A stretch of 64,000 bases of DNA from Echinostoma caproni (lineage: Eukaryota > Platyhelminthes > Trematoda > Plagiorchiida > Echinostomatidae). The notes under the pieces are model-generated. The model was not told the DNA's origin, searched no databases, and was given only the letters and a program-made list of their open reading frames with translations. The stretch is from NCBI GenBank assembly GCA_900618425.1, contig UZAN01039525.1:75961-139960 (forward strand). The letters are read 5' to 3'. Shown piece after piece: positions 50,100 to 62,530 of this stretch (the first letter of the stretch is position 1; every line of letters starts with the position of its first letter). The position numbers and the translations under genes are program-made.

Positions 50100-50880
50100 A
50101 ATCGTTGCCTAAGACTTTAGGGCATGACATACTTCACGGGAACCCACACCGACGAAGGAGTTTCTCATTAGGAACCCTAAACGGAGCCTTTGATTCAAAA
50201 GTTCGACTCACAAGGCAGTGGGGCGTAAATCCAACGCGGGCGCGTGAACGAAACACCTGTGTGGGAGCTTCTAGAGACCTGTCACGCAAGGCCTTCGGGT
50301 TTTGGTTGTGTTTTATTCGTTGGTGCGTTGATTGTCGGTTCGCTTTTTGGGATCAGCCCCTAGTTTCATACCCCCATTGAGACAAGCGGGACGTAGACGG
50401 AACAGCAACTTATTGGTTGGGGGCTACCCATCTTGGGCGGGCGGTAGCTGTCCAATGAAGTGCGATGACGTCTCCAACTGTCGAGGTGAGACCCCAGGTA
50501 CCCCGCTCCTACGTCCATGTAGTGACGGTTTGTTGACCGGTAAACTGCGCCTCACCATGTTTGTTTGGTGGAGTGACCTCTTCAGGGGCGGGTGTTGATA
50601 GAAGAAAGAAACCTGGAGGTGCCCAGCAACGGGCCTTGTGACACTGAGCTTTGTCTGGCCTCTACCCGTTGATCTTTCAGCCATAATAGGATCTACGGTT
50701 GTGAAAAGCCATCTTGTTTAGCTCACAGGGTCATTGAGGCACGTGAGCTATCACAACTTGTCAAGTTGCAGTCTCAGATTGATGGATAGTACGGTATCGC
50801 CTAATGTGTGCCAATTCAGGGGCTTATGATCTCTCCTTGCAGGACCACGTTACACTAAAAGGACAACGCTGAATTCGTTG
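50100..50880 (-). mobile_element. Probable 5' leader of the RTE LINE
   Basis: GC-rich compared with its surroundings and directly upstream (on the minus strand) of the endonuclease start. It contains no long frame related to EN or RT. The sharp drop in GC near 50880 fits the element's 5' edge. The assignment rests on position and composition. The short ORFs on both strands here are taken as non-coding. Confidence 0.5.
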
Positions 50881-52734
50881 GTCCAACCAGTGCTCGCAAT
50901 AGAAGTTTTTTTATATTTATCATACTTGAATAAAAATTGGAAAAAACGTTTTGCCGGTTTACGCCAATCAGTTGGCGCCAAGTCTCCTAATGAGCAATAA
51001 GATTGCTACTGGCATGTTTAACTTTTTAAACCACTGTGTCTGATATAATTTTGTGGTTTGCCAGAGTAGTGAGTATTTCAATCTAATGAATTCTGTTTGA
51101 TCGAGTCAACAAACTGCAGTAGACAGTGTGACTGGGGAAAGGGGTGTATATCTCAAAACAGCTCAGTGACTTGTTGCGTTCGGTGTTCTCACTCACAAAA
51201 CCTATCCGATGGATTATGTCAAAACGTATTATTCTCACTCCAAAGTGAAAAATCATTGAGGACTTTCTTACTACTGCAACACCACTCAATATTATATTAT
51301 CTTTATTATTCTGACAATGCAACTAAAATCTGACTTTCAGTGCCAACTTCATACTCCTAATAGTCTTCCAGTGCATTATTCTGATGGATTAGGTCACGAA
51401 TATCCATGAAAAAAATATAGAACGTAGTGATCATGCTGTTTTACTCTACGCAGGCGAGTTTAGCACCAGATTTTTCTATGGGATACAGTTAAAGACGACT
51501 TTTTAGTCAACTTGAGAATGATAGGAGGAGTTTCATTACCGGAATAATTAAGAAAAAAGATATCCCTTTTTTGTCGTAGGTTTTTCACTAGGTTTTACTT
51601 ATTCGTTTATGTGATTTACACCATTCCAATTGAATCAAACTGATAAACGATGAGACGGAGTGATCATTCCTTTAGGGGTTAACGTTTTCTTCAGTTGAAA
51701 CAATTCAAACGAATTAGTAGTTTCGCTATTGGCTTTCTTACGTCTTGAAAATTCGTCGAGAGCCTCTCACTCCAAATTCGAGGCACAGTGAACTTTATCA
51801 TTTTTCAACTTATATCGTTATTCATTGATGTGATCGTTTTTCGGGGTATAGCGATATAAATTTCATTTAACCAAAGACGATATATTATCATTTCAAACGG
51901 CCAAAAAGTGGTTTAAAGGAGAATGAGCTGGAAAAATATAGACAGATCTTGCCTAGAGCTTTTTGAATTGCATCATTGTCAGTTTAGACTAGAAATCTCA
52001 TTGCTCACGTGGAATCGTCTTTGACTGAGGACAATTAAATTCTACAGATTATTTCTAAACCATGCTTGTTTATAAATATTCGGTTGAATTATTGGTTATG
52101 GTTTTGGAATTGATGCAAATTATATTTATAATTATTTTCGAAACTAGGGAAATAGTTCTTTTATTTATTTAGAACTCACTGAATATAAGGTTATAAAATC
52201 ATTTTTATGGAACTTGTACAATACCGTTTTAATAAACTTGGAAAGATATTCTGGCTTTCCGTTGAAGATCGTTCCCTATCAACATTCAGGTTACCAACAG
52301 ATGATCACACATCATCGTTTTTGAAATAGTGTTTGAAGGGATACGCGTTGTACCGCACTCAGTTATTTACCAATTGCAGTATTTACAAAACTTAACCTGA
52401 ACGGTTTCCAATGTATTAATTAGTGCCAAAGTTTTAGGCGCGATTGGAAGGCTGGTCTGATCGCACAAATTACCCATCCGGCAAACCAGCAATAATGAAT
52501 GTGGGATAGAAGTAAGAGCCTAGTGAATGTTGGCAATATGTATTTATGAAATATGGTGCAGTAATATATTATATTTAAGTTAGGTTTGCGGAATGATTTC
52601 TATTCATTGACTTGTATTGAGTAATATAGTTTAATCTACCAAATAAAAAGCTACTTATGAAACATAATTTCTGTACATGGCATTGACATTTCTTAAACCC
52701 AACGAAAATCAAATGAAACCAAAATCATCTTTCG
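50881..52734. other. Gene-free AT-rich stretch
   Basis: No recognised feature up to the assembly gap. Confidence 0.4.
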
Positions 52735-53367
52735 NNNNNNNNNNNNNNNNNNNNNNNNNNNNNNNNNNNNNNNNNNNNNNNNNNNNNNNNNNNNNNNNNN
52801 NNNNNNNNNNNNNNNNNNNNNNNNNNNNNNNNNNNNNNNNNNNNNNNNNNNNNNNNNNNNNNNNNNNNNNNNNNNNNNNNNNNNNNNNNNNNNNNNNNNN
52901 NNNNNNNNNNNNNNNNNNNNNNNNNNNNNNNNNNNNNNNNNNNNNNNNNNNNNNNNNNNNNNNNNNNNNNNNNNNNNNNNNNNNNNNNNNNNNNNNNNNN
53001 NNNNNNNNNNNNNNNNNNNNNNNNNNNNNNNNNNNNNNNNNNNNNNNNNNNNNNNNNNNNNNNNNNNNNNNNNNNNNNNNNNNNNNNNNNNNNNNNNNNN
53101 NNNNNNNNNNNNNNNNNNNNNNNNNNNNNNNNNNNNNNNNNNNNNNNNNNNNNNNNNNNNNNNNNNNNNNNNNNNNNNNNNNNNNNNNNNNNNNNNNNNN
53201 NNNNNNNNNNNNNNNNNNNNNNNNNNNNNNNNNNNNNNNNNNNNNNNNNNNNNNNNNNNNNNNNNNNNNNNNNNNNNNNNNNNNNNNNNNNNNNNNNNNN
53301 NNNNNNNNNNNNNNNNNNNNNNNNNNNNNNNNNNNNNNNNNNNNNNNNNNNNNNNNNNNNNNNNNNN
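52735..53367. other. Assembly gap (633 N)
   Basis: Unknown sequence. The 243- and 229-codon ORFs through it are artefacts of N. Unlike the 15.4-kb gap, I see no shared sequence at its two edges. Confidence 0.95.
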
Positions 53368-53621
53368 TTACAAAAAACGGATTTAGCTGTTGTATCATTT
53401 ACCGATAGACAGCGAAATGAGGCTCACGCGCATAACCGAAAAGGCACACCGACTGAATATTTTCTGAAGTGCTGCAACTAAAGTTTGCCTCTAAATCCCA
53501 TACTGCGTGTATTCAGTACTTGAGCCCAGAGCAATCACATAACTTCACTGTCTAGCTGGCAGATCTGGGAATTTTCTGAGCTCAAATTATCTGGAATATT
53601 CGCATTTTACTCATACAACCC

Positions 53622-53716
53622 TCAATCATATTCACTCGTTCGTCCAGCAGACATGTTTGAGGCAGGAACTGTCACCACGTACGTATTATTATTCTCATAT
53701 GCAGGCTTGTTGCCAT
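53622..53716 (-). CDS. Possible terminal exon
   Basis: On the minus strand, a good acceptor (GTAAATTTAATTTCAG, ending at 53717) is followed by an open frame of about 30 residues to a TGA at 53622-53624. The peptide (GNKPAYENNNTYVVTVPAS, then NMSAGRTSEYD) has the polar character of a cytoplasmic tail. The open frame also extends upstream through the acceptor to 53900, so the exon boundary is not forced. No upstream exon is identified and the gap lies downstream. Unrecognised family. Confidence 0.22.
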
Positions 53717-53900
53717 CTGAAATTAAATTTACATCAACGGCTTTGTATCCCGTCAAGTACACCACGGTTGGATAAAAAGAGCGTAAACCGAGCCATGTGT
53801 ATAGTGTTAGAGACCGGTGTGTGATTTGCCGGGTGTAAATGGATGTGATTGCGGGTTTCTGGATCGCTGTAATCGGCCTTTGCGCTCGACGAACGTCCAA

Positions 53901-56900
53901 TTTAATACTACTGCTTTGATTGTGCTAATTAACAACAGAACTTCTGCATTATTCACTAAATTTAAACAGTAGTCTCATATACTGTTGGGTGATTCAACGA
54001 TGAAAAATTGGACATTTCGGCAGGTCGCAACTTAGTAGTTCAAGTGAGTATGCTTCGTGTAAAGGCCCAATCAGCTCCCGTGGGTTGATTCAAATCATAT
54101 CGAGATTGCCGACATTTGTACAATGCAAATACATAATAATTGCTTTAATACTTGAAATAGACACAATCAGTTATGGAAAAAATTAAAAAAAGTTTTGACC
54201 CAAACCACATGAACATTCTTGTGTGACCATATTAACATCTTGCGGTGATCATTGGTGGCTGGAAACTTAAAAACGTTGATGTAATCAGTAGAACTGAGGC
54301 TTTCGAGCTATGATTTATGATCACGAAGCAACTCATTGAAGAAAATAATCACATAAATCAACGTCATTGCTGACCCTATCTGATCTGCTGCTAATTTATT
54401 AGTTGTGAAATGCAAATGAGTACTTACAATCTGCGTATATGTTGAATAAAAAAACGCATGCTACATAATGCCGAAATAAGTGAGAAAACGTCATGGTCGA
54501 TTAACGGAAACTGACTTATGAGCAACCGAAACTTTTGAGCTTAAAGTGTAACTGAGTTGTATCATTGCTTCCTCAGGCAAATTGCACGGGGTTTCGAAGG
54601 AGCATCATCTCACGCGCAAATCGATCCTTATCATTAATCGACCATGAAAGCAGCTTTTAGAACAAATCAACGGATGCCTCGTTCGATAGTCAAGCAAACC
54701 AACCACAATCGCATTTGTATTTTGCATAGCACTTTCTCTGTGCACTTTCAGGTGTTTCGTGTCAAACCGAAGCAACTTTCGGGTTCTGACTCCTATTTCA
54801 CTCGTCCTCTTGCAGCAAATAGCTTTGATTACATGAACAACGGATTGCTAGAAGTCAGTTGCAGGAGTCAATTGGAATGACTGTACTCTGGCTTGATTGG
54901 TAGTGTAGGATCTTCTCTACAAAAGAATGAGGGAACACTGGGGTAACTAGAGATACACTATCAAGGCAAAGTCCCTTCAATAAATAGGCGGTTCCATGAC
55001 GGCACCGTTTGATCCCAAGAGCATTGTCATGACGTCATTTATCTCAATTGTCTTATTGCTTTACCTCAGAATGTGCAGGTGTTTGCACAATGCGAATCAT
55101 CTTAGAATCTCACGGCTGAAGCGATATATTGTCATATCTCCGCTCTGCTTGATTGACTTCGGCTGTTAATGTGAAAACTAAACTCCTCCAATATTATCCT
55201 GTTTCGTGATATGTTTGATCGGTGAGCACGATTCTCCGATATCGTTCACTTGCTATATTCAGTTTTTGATCCGTTCCGTCTAAACACTTACACACTTGAT
55301 GTGAACTGCTCGGGATACAGGAATTAATTTTATCCGTTTAAAAAATTGCATTATGATGTGCAAAACTGGGCACGTCCCTAGCAACGTGATTGATCGATTA
55401 TTTAACAGACAGAGTATGTGTTGCTAATGGTACGTTATACTTGCCGATCAATCATCATACCGCTCACTATTTTGTTTTGCATTTTATATTTTATATACAT
55501 TTCCTGTGGGTTGATAATGGGACAAATTGGTGTAGTTTCAACTCTAATAAATTGAAAAAATGTCCGTTATCCCTTTTTGGACCGGGATAATTCTGTACAA
55601 TTCAAATCTTCCTCAACTTTACACGTGGCTACAATGCTCATCACTCGACAGTCCGTAATTTAGTGCATTTTTCATGCGCATAGTGCTCGTGAGTAATTTG
55701 GTATGTACTCGTTCGAAACGGGGCAACATATTCATCCTTGTCAATTCAAACTAAACAAATAAAAGTAATTGAGGGATCATGCGACCATTTATTGGTCGTG
55801 CAGAAATAAATGTCGCAAATGGTCCTCGTTGCAAGCATGCATTTGGTGACTGTTCGAATCCCCAGTCTCATATCGATAATGTGCACTAAACATGTCATTT
55901 TTGTCGCCATGAGACAAATCAGTACAAAGATAAATATACACACGAAAACGCAAATCGAATCATAAGTCAAGCACAACGGTTCATTCAATTTACCTAGCCA
56001 TAATTTGCACGTAAATTTTTTTCCGGGGAAACAGATGTTCAAAATGCGTCTATTGACCTTTGAACAATTTGACTTTCCTTAGACTCGACATTTAATTTGC
56101 CGGAAACCAAACTTTACGTTACGGGAGCGTGGAATCATCGCCTGAGACAGAGACAATTTTGGTATCTAATATTTCAACAAGTTGCACACAAACATTCACG
56201 GCCACCGAGCAGATTAGCTGAATAGACCGAAGAAATAATATTAGTGATGATAATAATAATAACAATAATTAAGGCAGAATCTGAATGACATGAGAGAAAT
56301 AATTAGCAATGAGCTAGCCTCGACTCGGAACTTTACCTTGACGGTAAACTCACTCCACCGTGCAGCTTTCCGCGCTATTAGTCTATCTATGAACCAAAAC
56401 TTGATCAAAACAAATTTGTAATTTGTGATCCAATCAGATGGAGTGAGTAGTCGACAGAAAATACTTTCAGAGGGGAACCGAGGGGAAAGGCATGCTGTTT
56501 ACTTCTCAAAACGCAATCTCCTTGTTTTCTTCGTGCACCGATTATCAAACTGCAAAACATCGCTTTGTATTCAGCTGTTGCACAAATAGTAACCACAAAA
56601 CGGTTCCGAAAAATGTTTAGGCATTTCGGGGAAAATGCAGCCACTGAAAAATCACTGTCCTGTTTGATGGTGATTTCACAAGTTCCCGAAACCTTTGAGG
56701 TTGTAGCAAATATAGTTGGTGGAATAAAAAGCTTTGACACGCAGAAAACGGTTCCCGTCACGGAGTAACCTGATACTGGTGTTTATTTAAGATAAGTTAT
56801 TTGAATCTATACCATATATGGCCATATTAGGAAAATGTAAATATAGGATGCTGAGCCCATGACTCACGTATCCAGTGTGGCACGAGTGTGTATACAATTA

Positions 56901-59600
56901 CTGGTGGTATTCTGATCTAGCACTGTGCTAGATATTTGGAAAAAAAGAACTTCGCATTTCTCCTGATGTTTCCTACCTAGTGTAAACTGACATAATTGAC
57001 AAATCATTCGTCAGTTAATGACGAACGTGGTTGCCGTTCAAAAATCCTCAGGAGCAACAACGGCTTATTTATTTTGCTTATTCCAAATATTGTTTGAAAT
57101 TGACCATAAATATTCAATTAAAATGTTTATTCTCAGGGTTTGTGAGCATATACTCAAGTTCCAGACCTTCGATCGAGGGTAGGTAAAACCCTGGTACAAA
57201 TACATGAGTCTGTTCAATATATTCAGACATTTTTGATTGGTCTTTATAAGGAGTGTATATCATGAAATTAATTGATTCATTGGTGTTCACAGTGCACGTT
57301 TTGTCACAATTGTTCAGCTTCTGTTTATGCGAGGGGGTTACTAATCTCCGAATAGAAGTGATACATGAGCGATCAATTTGATCACCAACTATTTATTCAC
57401 TTTTCCAAAATTTGTGATTTTCCCAGTCAAGTTGCATCACAGGTGGTTTAACTATTGGCAGTTTACATGCGAGATAAATCGTTACTTCGAGCTTTTCTCA
57501 GACCGACATGGTGTTATCTTTGCTCGTATTTTGGACGTTTGACCGAAAAGGGTGCACTGTTTTTCACACAAGATAGCCTATTTGTTTGCTACTTTGGCGA
57601 AAACATTGTCGACTTAAATTCGGCTGAAGATGCCGAAACATGCTATTTTCCTAGAAATATTTGATTGGTTTACCTTCTAGTTGATAATTTGTTGCTGATG
57701 TGAACCAAATCAGTTACAGAGAAAATGGAGGTGTGTAATTTTTCCGCTTGAAAAGTAATGGATTACTGTTGATACGCATCTAATGCTGCAAGAATAATTT
57801 GCAAAAGTTCGAGTTTTGATGTCTCGAGTTATACATTTAAGACAAGTGAGCATTCAAAAGTCGCCTCATTTCCGTGTAACATTTTAATTATTACATTGCT
57901 TATTCTGGTTTAAAGACACTATTTTGATAAGTGTTGGCTTAAAGTTTATGTAATAAGGGTTTTCCAATGGTTAGAGTTTGTCTTACTTAGCTGTGTCGGA
58001 AAATGGTGATAGTAAATGAATACTTCCGTTTTCATAAAATAGTGATAAATTTTCCCTAAGGCATAAAACATTGCTTTAATCCTCAAATTTCGTATATGCG
58101 GTTTCAACGACACATTCTTTGAATAGTCCATCCATTAGATTTTACTAGGGCATCTCTCGTCTTTTCTTGGAGTTGACCCCACACGCGCCTCTTTTGCGGT
58201 TTCACTCTAACAGCTCAGCTGAAAGGTCACATCAAGAGGATTTTTCTCTTTTAGATTTGACTATCGGCTCAACTTACAAATACTCGGAAACGTAACAGCT
58301 GGGATGCGAATTAACTGTCGCAGCTGGTCTTCTCTGGAGTTTGCTGGACGAACTTTATACTGAAGTATCGGTTTTCAACCTTGCGAAGAGCAAGCGGTTT
58401 CCAAACAGACGGGAAGGGTTGAAATCCCAAAATAAATATTTCATGTAAAATAGAGTTCATACCGAACGTTTAAAATATTTGATTTAACATCGAGTATTAT
58501 GAGATGTGGTGATCTCTTTCTTCATCATCACATCGGAACGAAAGTAAAACACAATAAATTAAATTATTCAATGGGGATACACTAGTTGTTTCACATTGTA
58601 TTACTTTCCATGGTACCCTAAATTTATTTAATAAAATAGAATAGCATTGAGAGCAAGTCATAAATTTCGATCATCTAGAGAAAAATAAACGATGTCCCAC
58701 TGACATACGAGATAAGTTGAATTTCCAAATACTGACAAAATAAACAACCTCACATCTCATACACATTAATGATGTTTCCGAGCTTTCTCACGTTGCAAAC
58801 TCAAATTGTACAAATAAGAGGTATCCATTTAGTACGCCTTGTCGGGTGTTTCTGATGAATCTGAGCGTATCGACCATTCATTTGTGCAGTGCGCTTGATG
58901 TGCGATAAAATGTCTGTTTTCAGGTGTACCCTTGGGAATGCGGTTGAAAACGGGCGCTTCCACGAATTTATTTCCAATGTATGTTCTTGTTGGTTGTGTT
59001 GCGCAAACCACGGTGGTGGAAACACGTGTAAGAAATCAACTTAATGGGCGTATAAATCAGTTAAAGAGTCGGACATCCGCACCAAATAAATTCGATTTCC
59101 GAAAATGATCGACGATATTGACTGTGGTTTGAGGATACGTATCTGTCGGGAACCGCCAAGCTACTGTTAACTAAAGCTTAATTAAAGTTTTATTTTAAAT
59201 TTGGAATATTTGAGCGGTGGTCGAACATGACCTAACAGACGTGTTGAGCCGGGAGGATTATTCAGAAGGCCTTTGGTGCTTTGCAGGAAACCTATCGATC
59301 CACATTGTCAATATCTTGATTTTAATTATATTTCCATCTTTTTGTATTGTGCTAGAAGTGGACAAGACGAGTTACTTTGGATGAATGATGGGTTTTTATA
59401 ACGTTAACATACCTAAACTGCTTTTTGGGTTAAAAGTTCCAGAAGCTTACAAATGGCTTCATATCTGGTATCCAAGATAGTGCATTTTGAATAGCCATAT
59501 TGGCTTCCTAACAACAGTATATATGCTTAAACATTGTCTGCGGTAAAGTTCACCGTGTACAAAACAAATAAAGCGAGAACTGTGAAAGTAAGAAACCTTG
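53901..59600. other. Gene-free AT-rich stretch
   Basis: ORFs at 54644-54880, 56565-56768 (plus) with 56405-56761 (minus), and 57455-57664 were read and have no known motif. An AT-rich (TAA/GAT)n patch lies near 56245-56272. No transposon recognised. Confidence 0.4.
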
Positions 59601-59655
59601 TAAATGTGTCTTTACCTGATTGTGTCGCATCAGCAATGCAAATCCATCGATCGGA
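59601..59655 (-). mobile_element. 3' tail fragment of the SINE family
   Basis: The minus strand reads ATTTGCATTGCTGATGCGAC followed by ACAATCAGGT. This matches the tail of the SINE at 62409-62456. The tRNA-like head is absent or unrecognisable. Confidence 0.55.
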
Positions 59656-62400
59656 CTCGATGCAAGAGTTGTACTGTCTATTGATGGTTTAGCACAAAGG
59701 TTTCTGGGCATCATAGTCCGATTGGTAAAAGATTTCACGCTGGTAGCATAAATTATGCCCTACCTGCACGATACCTAGGATGACCAAATAAGCGTAAGAA
59801 ATGAGGGAATTATTGATTTCTACGAAGTTGATCGCCCTAAATCATCAAACTCTGTGCATCAAACCTTTCACATTAATCAGACGTGGCTGATCTGGCTCTG
59901 GTTTGGTGAGGTACACATTAGAGATCAACCTCTCCTCAAATTGACAAACAATATTCTTGTTTTCTTTTTTCTTCCTACGCGGGATGTACGACTGTTGTTT
60001 GTTCTTTTCGTGCAGTGGCTTTTATCGTAATGTAAACGCCTAGGGCAAAATACTACTCGGAGGTATACAGGACTGGTAAGCAGCTCGATTGACTCATTCC
60101 CATACTTTTTGTGACTGTGTTTGAACAAATGATAGAAGCATTGTCTGCAGAAAAACGTTTTCTGAAATCACAAGTTTTCATATTAAAAGGGCGGGAAAAA
60201 TACCTGACATTTCCGTATAATAAAAGATCTCTCATTAAACGCACATATCGCAGTTTCGGAATAGACATTTTAAGTCTAAACGATTTCGGTGGAGAAGATC
60301 TAAATTAGTATAAGGTTCTTATCCGTGAGAAAGTATAATGTGGTCAGTGAAGAGTAGGTTCCTTGTGCACTCCTTGCGGATTTTGGGAAAGACCTGGATT
60401 TTAGACAGCACAATTGTACCAATCCCTTCGTTTAGATGATCCAAAGAGCATGCACAATGCAGCCAAAGTTATGTTTCAAAAATGATGAATGAGGTTTTCC
60501 AGTGACGACAGAAATTACCGCGTATTATTGAAATAATCCATGATCTAGAGGTGTAGTCATGTTTCTTTTCATTTCAAGCGCATATATTTTGGATAGTCAT
60601 GACTGTAACTTAAAGCGAATTTTCTGTGACGGTGATGAATGAATTTTAAATAAAATAGCTTAATCTTTGACTACGAATTTCATAATATATTTACATGACT
60701 CAGCTGAATCCCGATGAGTGTTGGGCTGAGGGGCCAGATGAAGTAAACCTGAACAGTTTGAAAGGTTGCAGATTCCACCCGGCTTCGTACGATACCAAGC
60801 CGAATCCAGTTGCGGTGTTACCGCAATCAAGATTGCATTTAGTTTAGCGTCTGCACCCCAATTAACGTTATAAATAAACAAATTCGTGGTGTGCTTGCGA
60901 AAAAAACTGGGCTACTAGCGAGTAAACAGCTCTATAAACAACCATCCGATGGTATTGAAAGAATTTCTCGTTATTTGGTTAAATTCATGCAACCAAGGTG
61001 GGTGCAACAGTCAAGTAATTTAGAAATTAACAGCAGATGACATCGACTTTGGAGTTATTAGAACATTTCAGATAAAAAGGACCGCCTAAAGGGGGTCCCA
61101 TTGAAAAGCTGTGCTGATAGGAGCCAATGAAATTATACACAAAACTGTATTTACAACTCATCGAAAAAGGACACATACTAACTTCAATTTATCTTTTGTT
61201 CTGAGGGCCAAAAATTGAAAATATTTTAGATAGAGAGTGATACGTTTTAGTTGTTCTTTGCTCTTAAATACGAGAATAAAACTGTTATCCTGTAATCCGT
61301 TCATGAAACTTTGCATAGACCCATAAAATGTCCAAAGAAATAAAATTCCTTGTCAAACAAATTGTAAAACTGCATCTTCATTTCGAGTAATTTAAAGTGA
61401 ATACTTTATTCATAAGATAAATTGAAGTTGACAAAGAATTTACTAATATTTTCCAGGCAGAGCAGCAACGGAAAAGCCCATTTTTCGCAGAAACCCAAAA
61501 ATATATTGCATATTTTCCACATGTGTTTCATTCGTCAAAAAAGGAAAAATAAAACTAATTCCCAGTTCAGTTTGATGATAGACAAGCTACTCCGTTGCCT
61601 AACCAGGTAAACGAGTTACAATTTGGCCACATTTTGAGGTGCTATTGACAACATCAAGGAAATACTGTTAATTTTAAGTGAGTTGAAACAGTAGAAAAAA
61701 TATTCTGGTCACGCCCTCTCCCCGCAATGGTGTTCATTTGACGTGTGAGGCAAACTCAGACACACGTCACTCAACGAAGGCACGCAGTTTCACCGTGAGA
61801 AACTGAATTCATTATGAATGCATTTGGATGTGCCACGTAACTGAATTCGTTATTGATTATAGGGAGCAAAGCTCCATATTCTTCATAGAAAAATATTGCA
61901 TAAGATTGCTGAATCGCGTAATTATTTAGAGAACGCGAATTAAAATTAACACATTATTCAATGCAGAAACAGGTTCGATAATAACTGAAGTTCCCGTTGT
62001 CTTAAACGTTTACGCTCAGCGAAAAGAATACCTTTAAAGCAAATACTGTCTCTTTAAATGATTGATTTAATGAAATTATTAAAACTGGATACAATGAAAT
62101 CGATGCACCTTAGTGTCCGTTTGGAGTGGCTGCTTAAGAATAATAATAAATACGCATGATTTATCTCGATAACTGACGTGGTGCAACAGCCCGCTAAAGC
62201 AAGAGAACCCTATTGGTTGTCTTTGCTTTGTACAAAACACAACTGGTATCATAGCGCAATTGATAGTAGTGAATAAGCACTGGTTGATGGAAAACAAGAT
62301 TTCACAAAGACACGGGAAGAAAACATTGCTGTAGTTGATTTCCTTTTATACGGGGAATTTAGGTGCACACAGAGGAAATAAAACGTGGACTGAAAAGATT
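59656..62400. other. No recognisable feature
   Basis: Gene-free by inspection. The short plus-strand ORF at 60111-60308 lacks any known motif. Confidence 0.4.
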
Positions 62401-62404
62401 AAAC

Positions 62405-62530
62405 GCATTAGACAGCTGTTTCGACCTGATTGTGACTCATCAGCGATGCTAATCCTTAGTTCCAACTGAAGATCAAACCGGGGACCTCACGGGCAGAACG
62501 CAAAGGTACTACCCAATTGAACAGCAAGCA
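62405..62530 (-). mobile_element. tRNA-derived SINE copy
   Basis: Minus strand: a head with GGGTAGTACC, B-box-like CCGGTTTGATC (about 62473-62485), then GGATTAGCATCGCTGATGAG and TCACAATCAGGTCGAAACAG. This is the clearest copy of the tail shared with 717-755. The 95-codon minus-strand ORF through it (62456-62743) is discounted. Confidence 0.7.

Noticed and set aside
52677..53408. 243- and 229-codon ORFs
   Set aside because: Almost entirely N.
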